Below, piece after piece: positions 55,310-64,000 of a stretch of DNA of 64,000 bases. The position numbers and the translations under genes were made by a program. The notes below the pieces were generated by a model that worked only from the letters and a program-made list of their open reading frames with translations, searched no databases and was not told the origin of the DNA. This stretch comes from Yoonia rosea (GTDB taxonomy: Bacteria > Pseudomonadota > Alphaproteobacteria > Rhodobacterales > Rhodobacteraceae): the NCBI RefSeq assembly GCF_900156505.1, contig NZ_FTPR01000003.1:251477-315476 (forward strand). Reading direction: 5' to 3'. The first letter of the stretch is position 1, and every line of letters starts with the position of its first letter.

Positions 55310-56181
55310 CGCGTGGGGACAGGCGTGCCGCTGCGGTAGTCATAGAATCCGCGTTCCGATTTCCGACCCAGCCAGCCTGCTTCGACATATTTGGTGAGCA
55401 AAGGGCAGGGGCGATACTTGGTATCGGCCAAACCATCATGCAGCACGTTCATAATCGCCAGACAGGTATCCAGTCCGATGAAGTCAGCCAGTTCCAGCGG
55501 CCCCATCGGGTGGTTCGCACCCAGCTTGAGCGAAGTATCAATGGATTGCACCGACCCCACGCCTTCATAAAGCGTATAGATTGCCTCGTTGATCATCGGC
55601 ATCAGGATGCGGTTGACGATGAAGGCTGGAAAATCTTCCGCCGTCGCGGATGTTTTTCCCAATCGCTCTACCACTGCGTGGCAGGCCTTGAACGTAGGTT
55701 CGTCAGTGGCGATGCCGCGGATCAGTTCAACCAGCTGCATGATCGGAACAGGGTTCATAAAATGAAACCCCATGAACTTTTCGGGACGGTCTGTCCGTGA
55801 TGCCAGTCGCGTAATCGAGATTGACGAGGTGTTGGACGTCAGGATCGTGTCCGGCTTCAGGTGCGGCACAAGATCTTCGAAAATCGCGGTCTTGATCGTC
55901 TCGCGCTCAGTCGCGGCTTCGATGATCAGGTCGGTCTTGCCCAGATCGGTCAGGGTCGGCGTCGTTGTAATCCGCTTCATCGCGTCGGTCTTTTGCGCTT
56001 GGGTGATCAGTTCTTTGCTGACCTGGCGATCCAGATTACGCTCGATCAGCGCAACGGCGGCGTTCAACGCGTCCTGGCTGATATCTGTCATCAGCACTTC
56101 ATATTCCGCAAGGGCAAAGACATGGGCAATGCCGTTGCCCATCTGACCTGCGCCAACGATGCCTACCTTTTCAATTGTCAT
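55306..56181 (-). CDS. hbdA: 3-hydroxybutyryl-CoA dehydrogenase
   Basis: Interconverts acetoacetyl-CoA and 3-hydroxybutyryl-CoA with NAD(P). The 291-residue protein has VGIVGAGQMGNGIAHVFA, the His-containing FMGFHFMNPVPIMQLVELI and SDVN-type NRILMPMINEAI. AAGGA seven bases before the ATG at 56181 sets the start. Together with EtfAB, Mcd and beta-oxidation enzymes it serves C4 CoA metabolism. Confidence 0.93.
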   Translation of the reverse strand: MTIEKVGIVGAGQMGNGIAHVFALAEYEVLMTDISQDALNAAVALIERNLDRQVSKELITQAQKTDAMKRITTTPTLTDLGKTDLIIEAATERETIKTAIFEDLVPHLKPDTILTSNTSSISITRLASRTDRPEKFMGFHFMNPVPIMQLVELIRGIATDEPTFKACHAVVERLGKTSATAEDFPAFIVNRILMPMINEAIYTLYEGVGSVQSIDTSLKLGANHPMGPLELADFIGLDTCLAIMNVLHDGLADTKYRPCPLLTKYVEAGWLGRKSERGFYDYRSGTPVPTR

Positions 56182-56340
56182 GATCATTCCTTTAACGGTT
56201 GACCGCACCATAGGCCTCTGGGGGGGGCACCTTCAAGTCAGGCGTTTAGGTAAAATTCTTATCAAATGCCGTCATTAGCAAATTCGCAAATGAATTGGGC
56301 GAATCTGTCGCTCGGGTGATGACTATACGGGGTGCCAGCC

Positions 56341-57186
56341 ATGCGACACGAGACGATTGAAACAGGCGAGCTTTCTTATTCGCCCTGCCGGTACGGGAAT
56401 TCACGAATGCTGTTTCGTGGGCCCCGCAAACGGCTTGATCTGCCGTATCTTGCGTTTATCGGCGGGACCGAAACCTATGGCAAGTTCATTGAAAAGCCGT
56501 TTCCAACCCTTGTTGAAAAGGCCATGCGCCAGACCTGCGTGAACTTTGGGTGTGTCAACGGCGGGATTGATGCCTTTGTAAATGATCCGACGATCATGGA
56601 TATCTGCGCTGAGGCCGATTTGACCGTGGTGCAGGTGATGGGGGCAAATTACCTGTCAAACCGGTTCTATTCGGTCCATCCGCGGCGGAACGACCGGTTC
56701 CTGCGCGCCTCAACCGTCTTGCAGGCGATCTATCAAGAGATCGATTTTTCAGAGTTTTCCTTCACAAGGCATATGTTGAATACGCTGCACGCCACATCTC
56801 TGGAACGTTTTGAAACCGTCGTGATTGAGTTGCGCGCGGCATGGCTGGCGCGGATGCGCAATATGCTGGGTCAGATCGGGCGACGGAGCATCCTTCTGTG
56901 GTTTTCCGAGGATGCCATGACGGATAAGCATTGGGCCGACCGTCCGGGTCAGTTGCAGGTCGATCCCCTGTTTATCACGGCGTCGATGATTGATGAGCTG
57001 CGACCGCTGGTCAAAGACGTTGTCGTCGTAAACCCGACACAGCGTGCCTTGTCGCGCGGATCACGCGGCATGTTCTTTCCAACAAGCCAGGCCAAAGCCG
57101 CTTCTGAAATGCTGGGGGTAGATTGCCATGTTGAGGCGAGCGCAGCCCTGATTCAATCCATCAGAAACCAGCTCTACGCCCTATAA
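56341..57186 (+). CDS. DUF6473-like protein of unknown function
   Basis: A 281-residue soluble protein beginning MRHETIETGELSYSPCRYGN; from memory it matches a Rhodobacteraceae family annotated DUF6473. A conserved segment LPYLAFIGGTETYGKFIEKPFP and the motif NFGCVNGGIDAF resemble SGNH/GDSL-type hydrolase blocks (small residue-rich turn near the start), but no catalytic triad is proven. An earlier GTG (three codons) is a possible start. It ends at a strong bidirectional terminator. Confidence 0.75.
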   Translation: MRHETIETGELSYSPCRYGNSRMLFRGPRKRLDLPYLAFIGGTETYGKFIEKPFPTLVEKAMRQTCVNFGCVNGGIDAFVNDPTIMDICAEADLTVVQVMGANYLSNRFYSVHPRRNDRFLRASTVLQAIYQEIDFSEFSFTRHMLNTLHATSLERFETVVIELRAAWLARMRNMLGQIGRRSILLWFSEDAMTDKHWADRPGQLQVDPLFITASMIDELRPLVKDVVVVNPTQRALSRGSRGMFFPTSQAKAASEMLGVDCHVEASAALIQSIRNQLYAL

Positions 57187-57190
57187 AAAA

Positions 57191-57220
57191 GGCCCCAGCG
57201 TGGCTGGGGCCCTTTCTTTT
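57191..57220. terminator. Bidirectional terminator DUF6473/etfA
   Basis: Perfect nine-base arms GGCCCCAGC and GCTGGGGCC with loop GTG, preceded by AAAAAA and followed by CTTTCTTTT, between the convergent DUF6473 and etfA genes. Confidence 0.93.
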
Positions 57221-57235
57221 CAAATGTGTTAGCTT

Positions 57236-58162
57236 TTAGAGCTTGCCAGTCAGTTCCGGCACAGCATCAAAGAGGTCTGCCACCAAGCCAAAGTCAGCCA
57301 CCTGAAAAATTGGTGCTTCCTCATCCTTGTTGATCGCCACGATGATCTTGCTGTCTTTCATGCCCGCAAGGTGCTGGATTGCACCCGAGATGCCAACGGC
57401 CACATAGAGTTCGGGCGCTACGACCTTGCCGGTCTGCCCGACCTGCCAGTCATTTGGGGCATAACCACTATCCACCGCAGCGCGGGACGCGCCGACAGCA
57501 GCGTTCAGCTTATCTGCCAGCTTTTCGATCAGCGCAAAGTCCTCTTCCGACCCGACACCACGACCACCGGACACAACGACACCCGCAGATGTGAGTTCGG
57601 GGCGATCAGAAGCTGCGACTTTGTCTTCGACCCATTCAGACAGGCCTGGGTCGCCGGCGGCACCGATGCTTTCGACCGAGGCAGAACCACCCATCGCCGC
57701 GGCATCAAAGCCGGCAGTACGAATAGTCATGACTTTGGTGGCGTCAGAAGATTTGACTGTCTGGATCGCGTTGCCCGCATAGATCGGACGCTCGAATGTG
57801 TCCGCGTCAACCACGGCAGTTACTTCAGAGATGATCATCGCGTCCAAGAGTGCAGCCACCCGTGGCATGACGTTTTTCGCGTCCGTGGTGCCGGGGGCGG
57901 CGATATGCGTGTAATCGCCTGCAAGTGACACAATCAAAGCGGCGGTAGGCTCGGCGAGGCGGTGACCAAGGGCCGGATCTTCCGCGCAGAGCACTTTGGA
58001 GACGCCTTCAATCTTTGCAGCCTCGTCAGCAGCCGCTTGCGCGGAAGCACCCGCGCAAAGCACGGTCACATCGCCCAAAGACTTGACCGCAGAGACGGCC
58101 TTTGCTGTCGCATCAACGGCCAATGCGCCGTCAGTGACTTCACCAATCAGAAGTACAGCCAT
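57236..58162 (-). CDS. etfA: Electron transfer flavoprotein alpha subunit
   Basis: FAD-binding alpha subunit of ETF, which collects electrons from acyl-CoA dehydrogenases and passes them to ETF-quinone oxidoreductase. The 308-residue protein has the C-terminal FAD domain ([48 protein letters not shown]). Starts at the last base of the etfB stop. The window has two ACAD genes and mcd as possible donors. Confidence 0.96.
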   Translation of the reverse strand: MAVLLIGEVTDGALAVDATAKAVSAVKSLGDVTVLCAGASAQAAADEAAKIEGVSKVLCAEDPALGHRLAEPTAALIVSLAGDYTHIAAPGTTDAKNVMPRVAALLDAMIISEVTAVVDADTFERPIYAGNAIQTVKSSDATKVMTIRTAGFDAAAMGGSASVESIGAAGDPGLSEWVEDKVAASDRPELTSAGVVVSGGRGVGSEEDFALIEKLADKLNAAVGASRAAVDSGYAPNDWQVGQTGKVVAPELYVAVGISGAIQHLAGMKDSKIIVAINKDEEAPIFQVADFGLVADLFDAVPELTGKL

Positions 58163-58920
58163 TATACAGCCCCCGCTTCTTTGAGTTTCTCGACAAGTTC
58201 ATCAACCGACCCCACAATGATACCGGCCTTGCGGGCCTCTGGCTCTGTGGTGCTCACGATGCTGAGGCGCGGCGCGACGTCAACGCCGTAATCGGCAGGT
58301 GTTTTTTCATCCAAAGGCTTTTTCTTGGCCTTCATGATGTTGGGAAGCGACGCATAGCGCGGCTCGTTCAGGCGCAGGTCCACAGTCACAATTGCTGGCA
58401 TTTTCACCTTGATCGTCTGCAGGCCGCCATCCACTTCGCGGGTCACGGTCGCACTGTCGCCATCAACATCAACTTCAGAGGCGAAGGTCGCCTGTGACCA
58501 GCCCAGCAGGGCCGACAACATCTGGCCAGTGGCATTCATGTCATTGTCGATTGCTTGCTTACCGCACAGCACCAGACCCGGCTCTTCTTCCTTGACGATC
58601 GCGGCAAGGATTTTCGCAACAGCGAGCGGTTCAATGTCGGTGTGCACATCGTCAGCAGCAACAACAAGGATGGCACGGTCGGCACCCATTGCAAGCGCGG
58701 TGCGCAGTGTTTCCTGGCTCTGCTTGACGCCAATCGAGACGGCGACGATTTCTTCAACTTTGCCCGCTTCGCGCAGACGGATCGCCTCTTCCACAGCGAT
58801 TTCATCGAACGGGTTCATCGACATTTTGACGTTCGCGAGATCAACACCGGAGCCGTCCGCTTTCACACGAACCTTCACGTTGTAGTCAATCACGCGCTTG
58901 ACGGGTACGAGGACCTTCAT
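58162..58920 (-). CDS. etfB: Electron transfer flavoprotein beta subunit
   Basis: AMP-binding beta subunit of ETF, 252 residues: [19 protein letters not shown] start, [36 protein letters not shown] (adenine-nucleotide loop) and the recognition loop [23 protein letters not shown] precedes the ATG. Co-translated with etfA. Confidence 0.96.
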   Translation of the reverse strand: MKVLVPVKRVIDYNVKVRVKADGSGVDLANVKMSMNPFDEIAVEEAIRLREAGKVEEIVAVSIGVKQSQETLRTALAMGADRAILVVAADDVHTDIEPLAVAKILAAIVKEEEPGLVLCGKQAIDNDMNATGQMLSALLGWSQATFASEVDVDGDSATVTREVDGGLQTIKVKMPAIVTVDLRLNEPRYASLPNIMKAKKKPLDEKTPADYGVDVAPRLSIVSTTEPEARKAGIIVGSVDELVEKLKEAGAV

Positions 58921-59052
58921 TTGCGTTTCTCTCCCAAGAATCTGATTAGTTTACGTCTCGCACCGTTGTTAGCCTGCGCTGGCGTGTGAAAACAGTGCAA
59001 AATCGACGCGGAAGAAGTCACCGACGCCACGTTCTTGACGTGAACGTAAGGT

Positions 59053-59074
59053 CAAACCCCGATGGCGGGGTTTG
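59053..59074 (-). terminator. Hairpin downstream of the adenosyltransferase gene
   Basis: Perfect nine-base arms CAAACCCCG and CGGGGTTTG with a four-base loop, 20 bases after the stop of the cobalamin adenosyltransferase gene. No U-run on that strand, so it may be a weak terminator or leader hairpin of etfBA. Confidence 0.5.
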
Positions 59075-59094
59075 CTGTGTGCTTTATCGGCAGA

Positions 59095-59670
59095 TTAACC
59101 GCGGTTCGCGCCAGGGACCCAAAGCACATCATCATTGCCGTTGTTATTGGCTATGCGAGAGGCTTGGAAAAACCAGTCAGACAAACGGTTCAGGTATTTG
59201 ACCGCCGCGGGATTGACCGACTCGTACGTGGCTAATTCGACGGTCAACCGTTCGGCACGGCGCGACACGGTACGGCAAAGATGCAGATGTGCCGCGAGTG
59301 CGGACCCACCAGGCAAAATGAAACTGCGCAGGGGCTCGACCTCTTTGGTCATTGTATCAATCTGGCTTTCCAGACGCGCAACTTGCGCATCGGTCATGCG
59401 CAGCACCGGGTATTCTGCTTCGCCGTCTTTCTCCATATCAGGGCGGCAAAGGTCCGCACCGAGATCAAAAAGATCATTCTGGATCATGGCAAGCTGGGCA
59501 TCCATCTCGCCGGTGGCATGCAGGCGCGCCAGACCGACGGTTGCATTCGTTTCATCGACCGTGCCGTAGGATGTCACCCGCATCGAGTGTTTGGCAACGC
59601 GGCTGCCGTTACCAAGGGCCGTTTCGCCGGAGTCTCCGGTTTTTGTGTAGATCTTGTTGAGAACGACCAT
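59095..59670 (-). CDS. Cob(I)alamin adenosyltransferase, PduO type
   Basis: Transfers adenosyl from ATP to cob(I)alamin, making adenosylcobalamin. The 191-residue helical protein has the ATP motif KIYTKTGDSGETALGNGSRV and SRRAERLTVELA near the end, characteristic of PduO-type enzymes. Adenosylcobalamin is needed by ethylmalonyl-CoA and methylmalonyl-CoA mutases, which fits mcd at 45396. It starts three bases after the HIG1-like gene. Confidence 0.94.
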   Translation of the reverse strand: MVVLNKIYTKTGDSGETALGNGSRVAKHSMRVTSYGTVDETNATVGLARLHATGEMDAQLAMIQNDLFDLGADLCRPDMEKDGEAEYPVLRMTDAQVARLESQIDTMTKEVEPLRSFILPGGSALAAHLHLCRTVSRRAERLTVELATYESVNPAAVKYLNRLSDWFFQASRIANNNGNDDVLWVPGANRG

Positions 59671-59673
59671 CGG

Positions 59674-59880
59674 TTAGTTTCCTCCACCGCGCAAATAGAC
59701 AAAAATCAGGATCATCACGACCGCAAGGAATTGTGCACCAATGCGCCAGCGCATGATCTTGTTTGCGTGTTTGCGGTTATACTCACCGCCCTTGCCAAAG
59801 CTGCCGATACCCCACATCAAAATGACGAGCACAACCAGCACTGACACAGACATTGCCCAAAAAAGCGGGTCATTGGCCAT
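59674..59880 (-). CDS. HIG1-like twin-transmembrane protein
   Basis: A 68-residue protein with two membrane helices (about residues 8-26 and 47-64). Between them lies NRKHANKIMRWRIGAQF, the HIG1-domain pattern (H-x-x-x-I-M-R-x-R-x-x-x-Q) of small proteins linked with cytochrome oxidase. Function here is not known. Upstream of the adenosyltransferase in the same operon. Confidence 0.82.
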   Translation of the reverse strand: MANDPLFWAMSVSVLVVLVILMWGIGSFGKGGEYNRKHANKIMRWRIGAQFLAVVMILIFVYLRGGGN

Positions 59881-59939
59881 TGGTTCGATCCTTCCTTAAT
59901 TCCTCTCGCATGTAGCAGGGCGCGCCGGAAAGAAAACCC

Positions 59940-60767
59940 TCAGCCGCGCAAAATGACCGCATCAAGAAGCCGCGTTGGCAACACGCGCCGCAAAAAACCC
60001 ATCAGATAGGTGGGGGTCGTGACATAGTAGCGCGGTTTCGGGCGTGCAGATGTCAGGGCGTGCAGGATTTTTCTGGTCACCGCCGAGGGGGGCAACTCGA
60101 AACGGTCCGGTCCGTTGTCGTCATAGAGCCGTGATCGCAACTGTGCATATTGGCCGGCCCGCGCCGATCCTTCCCAGTCAATCCATTTCTCGAAGTGCGG
60201 GATCGCATTTTCGCGGATCTTGGCAGTGATCGGGCCGGGTTCGATCAGGATCACCTTGATCGGCGTGTCGCTCATTTCGATGCGCAAGACATCTGTCAGG
60301 CCCTCGAGCGCATGTTTGGTTGCGACATAGGCCCCGCGCCAGCGCAGCCCCACAAAGCCCAAAACGGATGAGCAATTGATAATGCGCCCATGCCCTTGCG
60401 CCCGCATGACAGGGATGACCAGCCGTGTGAGTTCATGCCAGCCAAAGACGTTGGTTTCAAAAATCGCGCGTAGCGCGCCGACGGGCAAATCCTCGACCGC
60501 ACCGGGGCAGGCATAGGCGCCGTTGTTGTAAAGCGCGTCCAACGTACCCCCCGTTGCTTCCAGCGTTTCGGCAAGGCCGGTCACGATGCTGTCGGCGTCG
60601 GTATAATCAATGCGGGGGCTTTCAAAGCCTTCGCTGCGCATCCGGTCGCAGTCTTCTTGCTTGCGGCAACTGGCAAAAACGCGCCAACCGGCCGCCCGCA
60701 GGCCATATGCCGCATCATAGCCGATGCCCGAGGATGATCCGGTGATGAGAATGGATTTTTCTGTCAT
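59940..60767 (-). CDS. Short-chain dehydrogenase/reductase
   Basis: A 275-residue classical SDR: cofactor motif ILITGSSSGIGYDAA, NNGAYACPGA, catalytic Ser in NCSSVLGF and Tyr-x3-Lys in YVATKHALEG. The Cys/Arg-rich ASCRKQEDCDRM after the second strand suggests NADPH preference. The C-terminal about 40 residues are amphipathic (YYVTTPTYLMGFLRRVLP), perhaps membrane-attached. Divergent from parC, substrate unknown. Confidence 0.9.
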   Translation of the reverse strand: MTEKSILITGSSSGIGYDAAYGLRAAGWRVFASCRKQEDCDRMRSEGFESPRIDYTDADSIVTGLAETLEATGGTLDALYNNGAYACPGAVEDLPVGALRAIFETNVFGWHELTRLVIPVMRAQGHGRIINCSSVLGFVGLRWRGAYVATKHALEGLTDVLRIEMSDTPIKVILIEPGPITAKIRENAIPHFEKWIDWEGSARAGQYAQLRSRLYDDNGPDRFELPPSAVTRKILHALTSARPKPRYYVTTPTYLMGFLRRVLPTRLLDAVILRG

Positions 60768-60883
60768 TTCGGTTCTTTGACCTGTGCGAAACGTTCTGGC
60801 AAGCCTCGGTCTTTGTGACTGGCGAAAGGGCGCGCAAATTTCGGCGCTTTACGCCAGAATCTTGGCCCGCTAAACCAGACACT

Positions 60884-63226
60884 ATGAATGATGAAACAGA
60901 GACCGGCCTTGGGCCCAATGACGTCACTGAAAGTCTGCGCCGTGCGATTGGTGACAGGTATCTGACCTATGCGCTCTCGACAATTATGCACCGTGCGCTG
61001 CCTGATGCGCGTGACGGGCTGAAGCCGGTACACCGGCGCATCCTTTACGCTATGTCACGGTTGCGCCTGTCGCCCACGGGCGGATTTTTGAAATCTGCAA
61101 AGATCAGCGGCGATACGATGGGCGATTTTCACCCGCACGGTGATGCCGCGATTTATGATGCCATGGCGCGTTTGGCGCAGGATTTTAATGTGCGCTATCC
61201 GCTGGTGGATGGTCAGGGGAACTTTGGCAATATCGATGGCGATAACCCTGCCGCTTCGCGTTACACCGAAGCGCGTATGACCGCCGCCGCCGAGGCGTTG
61301 CTGGAAGGTTTGTCCGAAGACAGTGTGGACTTTCGCGACAACTATGACGGGCGGCTGACCGAGCCGGCAGTCTTGCCAGCCACATTCCCCAACCTTCTTG
61401 CCAACGGGTCAAGTGGCATTGCCGTAGGGATGGCAACGAATATCCCGCCGCATAACCTGCATGAACTGATCGACGCTTGCCTGCATCTGATCAAAACCCC
61501 CGATGCCCGCGACGACACTTTGCTAAATTACATCCCCGGCCCTGATTTCCCCACAGGTGGTGTGATTGTCGAACCCCCCGCCAATATTGCCGAGGCCTAT
61601 CGCACAGGACGTGGGTCTTTCCGTTTGCGCGCCAAATGGGAAGTCGAGGATCTGGGCCGTGGGCAGTGGCAGATTGTGGTCACTGAAATCCCCTATCAGG
61701 TGCAGAAATCGAAACTGATCGAAAAGCTGGCCGAGGTGATCCAGCTTAAGAAAGTGCCACTGCTGGCCGATGTGCGCGACGAAAGCGCCGAGGATATCCG
61801 CGTGGTGCTGGAACCGCGCGCAAAGACCGTCGACCCCGAGGTCATGATGGGCATGCTGTTCCGCAATTCGGATCTGGAAACGCGGTTCAGCCTGAATATG
61901 AATGTGTTGATCGACGGGCTGACGCCCAAAGTGTGTTCCCTCAAGGAAGTGCTGCGCGCCTTCCTTGACCATCGCCGCGATGTCCTGATCCGGCGGAGCA
62001 AATACCGCTTGGAAAAGATCGACCATCGGCTCGAGGTGCTTGAAGGCTTTATCATCGCCTTCCTTAATCTTGATCGCGTGATTGATATCATCCGCTATGA
62101 CGACGATCCCAAAAAGGCGTTGATGGTCGAGGACTGGGGCCGCGACCATATCCGCGCCACCTCCGAAGTTGATTATCGCTCGCCGATCGTGCCGGGGGCA
62201 GATCCTGAAATCTCGCTCACAGAAGTGCAGGCCGAAGCGATCCTGAACATGCGCCTGCGCAGTTTGCGACGTCTGGAAGAGTTGGAACTGATCGCCGAGC
62301 GTGACGCATTGATGGAAGAGCGCGCAGGGATCGAGGATTTGCTTGAAAGCGACGACCTGCAATGGAGTCGCATTGCCGAGCAATTGCGCGAAACCCGAAA
62401 GGTCTTTGGCCGCGATAGCGCAGGCGGGGCGCGGCGCACGCAGTTTGCCGAAGCCACCGAGGTTGTGGATGTGCCGCTTGAGGCAATGATCGAGCGCGAG
62501 CCGATTACGGTTGTTTGTTCGCAAATGGGCTGGGTCCGCGCAATGACCGGCCATATTGATCTGACCCGCGAGTTGAAATTCAAGGACGGCGATGGCCCGC
62601 GCTTTATTTTCCACGCGGAAACCACCGATAAATTGCTGGTCTTTGGCGCAAACGGCCGTTTTTATACAGTCGGCGCCGCCAATCTGCCTGGCGGGCGCGG
62701 TATGGGCGAGCCGTTGCGTTTGATGATTGATCTGCCCAATGACGTCGAGATCATCGATTTCCTGATCCACAAACCGGGCGAAAAGCTGCTGGTCGCCTCG
62801 GCTGAGGGCAACGGTTTTATCGTGCCCGAAGAAGAGGTTCTGGCGCAGACGCGGACCGGCAAGCAGGTGCTGAACGTCAAGGATACTGTCGCGAAGGTCT
62901 GCCGCCGCGTGGCGGGCGACCATGTGGCGGTGGTGTCCGAGAACGCGAAGCTTTTGGTCTTTGAAGTGGGTGAATTGCCTGAAATGGGCCGTGGCAAAGG
63001 CGTGCGCATCCAGAAATACAAAAAGGCGGCCGGGCGGCAGGGTATGCTTGAGTTGGATGGCGGGTTGTCGGACATCACGACATTCGCTTGGGAAGACGGG
63101 CTGTCCTGGCAGATGGGCGGCGGTAAAACGCGAACCGAGCCGGACATGACAGAGTGGAAAGGCGCGCGGGCCGGTGTCGGCAAGCGCCCGCCACACGGTT
63201 TCCCCAAAAACAACCGGTTCATTTAA
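60884..63226 (+). CDS. parC: DNA topoisomerase IV subunit A
   Basis: Decatenates daughter chromosomes with ParE. The 780-residue protein is of ParC length (shorter than GyrA). The catalytic tyrosine is Tyr127 (SRYTEARMT); HPHGD at 83-87 starts the quinolone-region helix, and the position of E. coli Ser80 is Ala88. The C-terminal domain has pinwheel repeats (GDHVAVVSENAKLLVFEVGELPEMGRGKG). The start is MNDETETGLG; the open frame extends 23 codons upstream. Confidence 0.95.
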   Translation: MNDETETGLGPNDVTESLRRAIGDRYLTYALSTIMHRALPDARDGLKPVHRRILYAMSRLRLSPTGGFLKSAKISGDTMGDFHPHGDAAIYDAMARLAQDFNVRYPLVDGQGNFGNIDGDNPAASRYTEARMTAAAEALLEGLSEDSVDFRDNYDGRLTEPAVLPATFPNLLANGSSGIAVGMATNIPPHNLHELIDACLHLIKTPDARDDTLLNYIPGPDFPTGGVIVEPPANIAEAYRTGRGSFRLRAKWEVEDLGRGQWQIVVTEIPYQVQKSKLIEKLAEVIQLKKVPLLADVRDESAEDIRVVLEPRAKTVDPEVMMGMLFRNSDLETRFSLNMNVLIDGLTPKVCSLKEVLRAFLDHRRDVLIRRSKYRLEKIDHRLEVLEGFIIAFLNLDRVIDIIRYDDDPKKALMVEDWGRDHIRATSEVDYRSPIVPGADPEISLTEVQAEAILNMRLRSLRRLEELELIAERDALMEERAGIEDLLESDDLQWSRIAEQLRETRKVFGRDSAGGARRTQFAEATEVVDVPLEAMIEREPITVVCSQMGWVRAMTGHIDLTRELKFKDGDGPRFIFHAETTDKLLVFGANGRFYTVGAANLPGGRGMGEPLRLMIDLPNDVEIIDFLIHKPGEKLLVASAEGNGFIVPEEEVLAQTRTGKQVLNVKDTVAKVCRRVAGDHVAVVSENAKLLVFEVGELPEMGRGKGVRIQKYKKAAGRQGMLELDGGLSDITTFAWEDGLSWQMGGGKTRTEPDMTEWKGARAGVGKRPPHGFPKNNRFI

Positions 63227-63230
63227 TCGT

Positions 63231-63261
63231 TTGACCTTCCAGTGCGGGAAGCACCTAGCCT
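63231..63261 (+). promoter_or_regulatory. CueR-type promoter of the cytochrome c gene
   Basis: A -35 box TTGACC at 63231-63236, dyad CTTCCAGTGCGGGAAG at 63236-63251 and a -10 box TAGCCT at 63256-63261, again with a 19-base spacer. It shares TTGACCTTCCAGTG with the copA promoter at 26209. It directly precedes a cytochrome c gene. Confidence 0.75.
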
Positions 63262-63285
63262 GTTCCCAAATGGAATAGCGGATGA

Positions 63286-63732
63286 ATGGTGCTGAGAATG
63301 AACAAAGTTGCAATCGGTGTATTTGCAGCGCTGGTAGGCGCTGGGGTTTACGTGATGACAGGTGCGGCTGATGCGCCCAACGTCGCTGATACAAAACCTG
63401 AAGCCGAGGCTGGCCCGTTGGTTGATGTCATAATTCCAGCGCGCTTCACCGAGCAGCAGGCAATGGGCCAGATTGCGTTCGAAGCCAATTGTGTCGTGTG
63501 TCACGGCGTCAATGCGGCGGGGCGTGATGGCGTGGGCCCGCCCTTGGTTCACAAGATTTATGAACCGTCGCATCACGGTGATGAGGCATTTCAGCGGGCT
63601 GTCGCACTTGGCGTGCAGGCGCACCATTGGCCGTTCGGGAATATGGCGGCTATTGAGGGGCTAACGCGCGCTGACGTGGCGACGATTGTTTCCTATATCC
63701 GCGCCCTACAGGTTGAGAACGGGATCAATTAG
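63286..63732 (+). CDS. Small class I cytochrome c, probable copper regulon member
   Basis: A 148-residue exported or membrane-anchored c-type cytochrome: N-terminal hydrophobic segment (residues 6-25; VAIGVFAALVGAGVYVM), one heme site CVVCH in FEANCVVCHGVNAAGRDGVGPPL and a methionine ligand candidate in WPFGNMAAIEG. Start at 63286 or the ATG at 63298. The promoter upstream is of the CueR type, so it may respond to copper. It probably carries electrons in the periplasm; partners are unknown. Confidence 0.85.
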   Translation: MVLRMNKVAIGVFAALVGAGVYVMTGAADAPNVADTKPEAEAGPLVDVIIPARFTEQQAMGQIAFEANCVVCHGVNAAGRDGVGPPLVHKIYEPSHHGDEAFQRAVALGVQAHHWPFGNMAAIEGLTRADVATIVSYIRALQVENGIN

Positions 63733-63905
63733 GCCAGTCTGAACCCAGCGCCATCGTGCAAATGCGGATCAACCACATTAAAGGATGTGCATTTCGTTTC
63801 CGTTATCGCAAATGCGCCACTTGATTTCCCATCCATTTCCAAATACATCGCCCGCGATGTTGGACCGGGCCGCTTGTGGCCCCTCAGAATTAAGGGCCCT
63901 GCAAA
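63733..63905 (+). promoter_or_regulatory. Leader/promoter region of tuf
   Basis: A 173-base gap between the cytochrome gene and tuf. It contains the stem GGGCC/GGCCC at 63867-63882 and AAGGG shortly before the tuf ATG as ribosome binding site. No tRNA gene was found here. The minus-strand frame that overlaps it shows no family resemblance. Confidence 0.45.
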
Positions 63906-64000
63906 ATGGCAAAGGCAAAGTTTGAACGTAATAAGCCGCACGTAAACATTGGCACAATCGGCCACGTTGACCACGGCAAGACCACCCTGACCGCTGCGAT
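63906..64000 (+). CDS. tuf: Elongation factor Tu, N-terminal part
   Basis: Delivers aminoacyl-tRNA to the ribosome as a GTPase. Only 31 residues are in the window: [19 protein letters not shown] and the P-loop GHVDHGKTT follow at once. It is cut by the window end. Alphaproteobacteria usually have two tuf copies; this is the one near parC. Confidence 0.97.
   Translation, partial: MAKAKFERNKPHVNIGTIGHVDHGKTTLTAA

Noticed and set aside
61523..63394. Minus-strand open frame of 623 codons opposite parC
   Set aside because: ParC motifs occupy the plus strand over the same bases; the frame is a complement shadow rich in His, Gln and Arg.
63729..63974. Minus-strand open frame of 81 codons over the tuf start
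   Set aside because: It overlaps the clear N-terminus of elongation factor Tu and the tuf leader; no ribosome binding site was seen.

Overview
The window looks like chromosomal DNA of a marine Rhodobacteraceae (Roseobacter-group) alphaproteobacterium. The evidence is a complete beta-hydroxyaspartate cycle operon (bhcABCD with bhcR), the pckA/chvI-chvG/hprK-rapZ-ptsM-ptsH block, methylsuccinyl-CoA dehydrogenase of the ethylmalonyl-CoA pathway, an ALDH16-type two-domain aldehyde dehydrogenase, several Rhodobacteraceae-type DUF proteins, and GC-rich intergenic repeats of the CCGCCGGAGG kind. Genus cannot be fixed from the sequence alone. I see no IS element, prophage, CRISPR array, rRNA or tRNA.

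Layout. 1-3290: five co-directional genes of unknown function, the first cut by the window edge. 3365-8519: ALDH16 and deoC (minus strand), an AraC regulator, and rpe. 8533-12266: an ImmA/IrrE-like protein with a degraded metal motif, then a DUF4173 membrane protein with a CreBC-like two-component pair. 12286-17665: the bhcABCD operon and divergent bhcR, with palindromic operator candidates between them. 18100-22068: an acyl-CoA dehydrogenase / ADP-forming acyl-CoA ligase / CaiD-like operon. 22069-25284: an iron ABC transporter binding protein and permease, with a perfect 22-bp-arm palindrome upstream. 25477-29110: a DsbA-like protein, the copper ATPase copA and cueR. 29169-34565: rpsU, COQ9, quinone oxidoreductase, rnhA, a methyltransferase, DUF3429, ispH and a NYN-domain protein. 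34676-44313: housekeeping (folK, rpoZ, rsh, pdxJ, acpS, lepB, rnc, era, recO). 44310-47999: an SDR, mcd and a TauE/SafE permease. 48039-55309: pckA, chvI-chvG, hprK-rapZ-ptsM-ptsH and an acyltransferase. 55306-60767: hydroxybutyryl-CoA dehydrogenase, DUF6473, etfBA, cobalamin adenosyltransferase, a HIG1-like protein and an SDR. 60884-64000: parC, a small cytochrome c and the start of tuf.

How genes work together. Central C2/C4 metabolism is prominent. The bhc operon turns glyoxylate plus glycine into oxaloacetate. Mcd (electrons to EtfAB; cobalamin enzymes of that pathway served by the adenosyltransferase) marks the ethylmalonyl-CoA route. PckA moves C4 acids into gluconeogenesis beside the ChvG/ChvI and HprK/HPr/EIIA sensory systems.

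The most interesting non-coding signals are the BhcR operator candidates; a second CueR-type promoter that would put a cytochrome c gene into the copper regulon; 11-bp-phased TGCAC repeats before the CreBC-like operon; two 13-bp direct repeats between pckA and chvI; and the 49-bp palindrome before the iron-binding protein gene.
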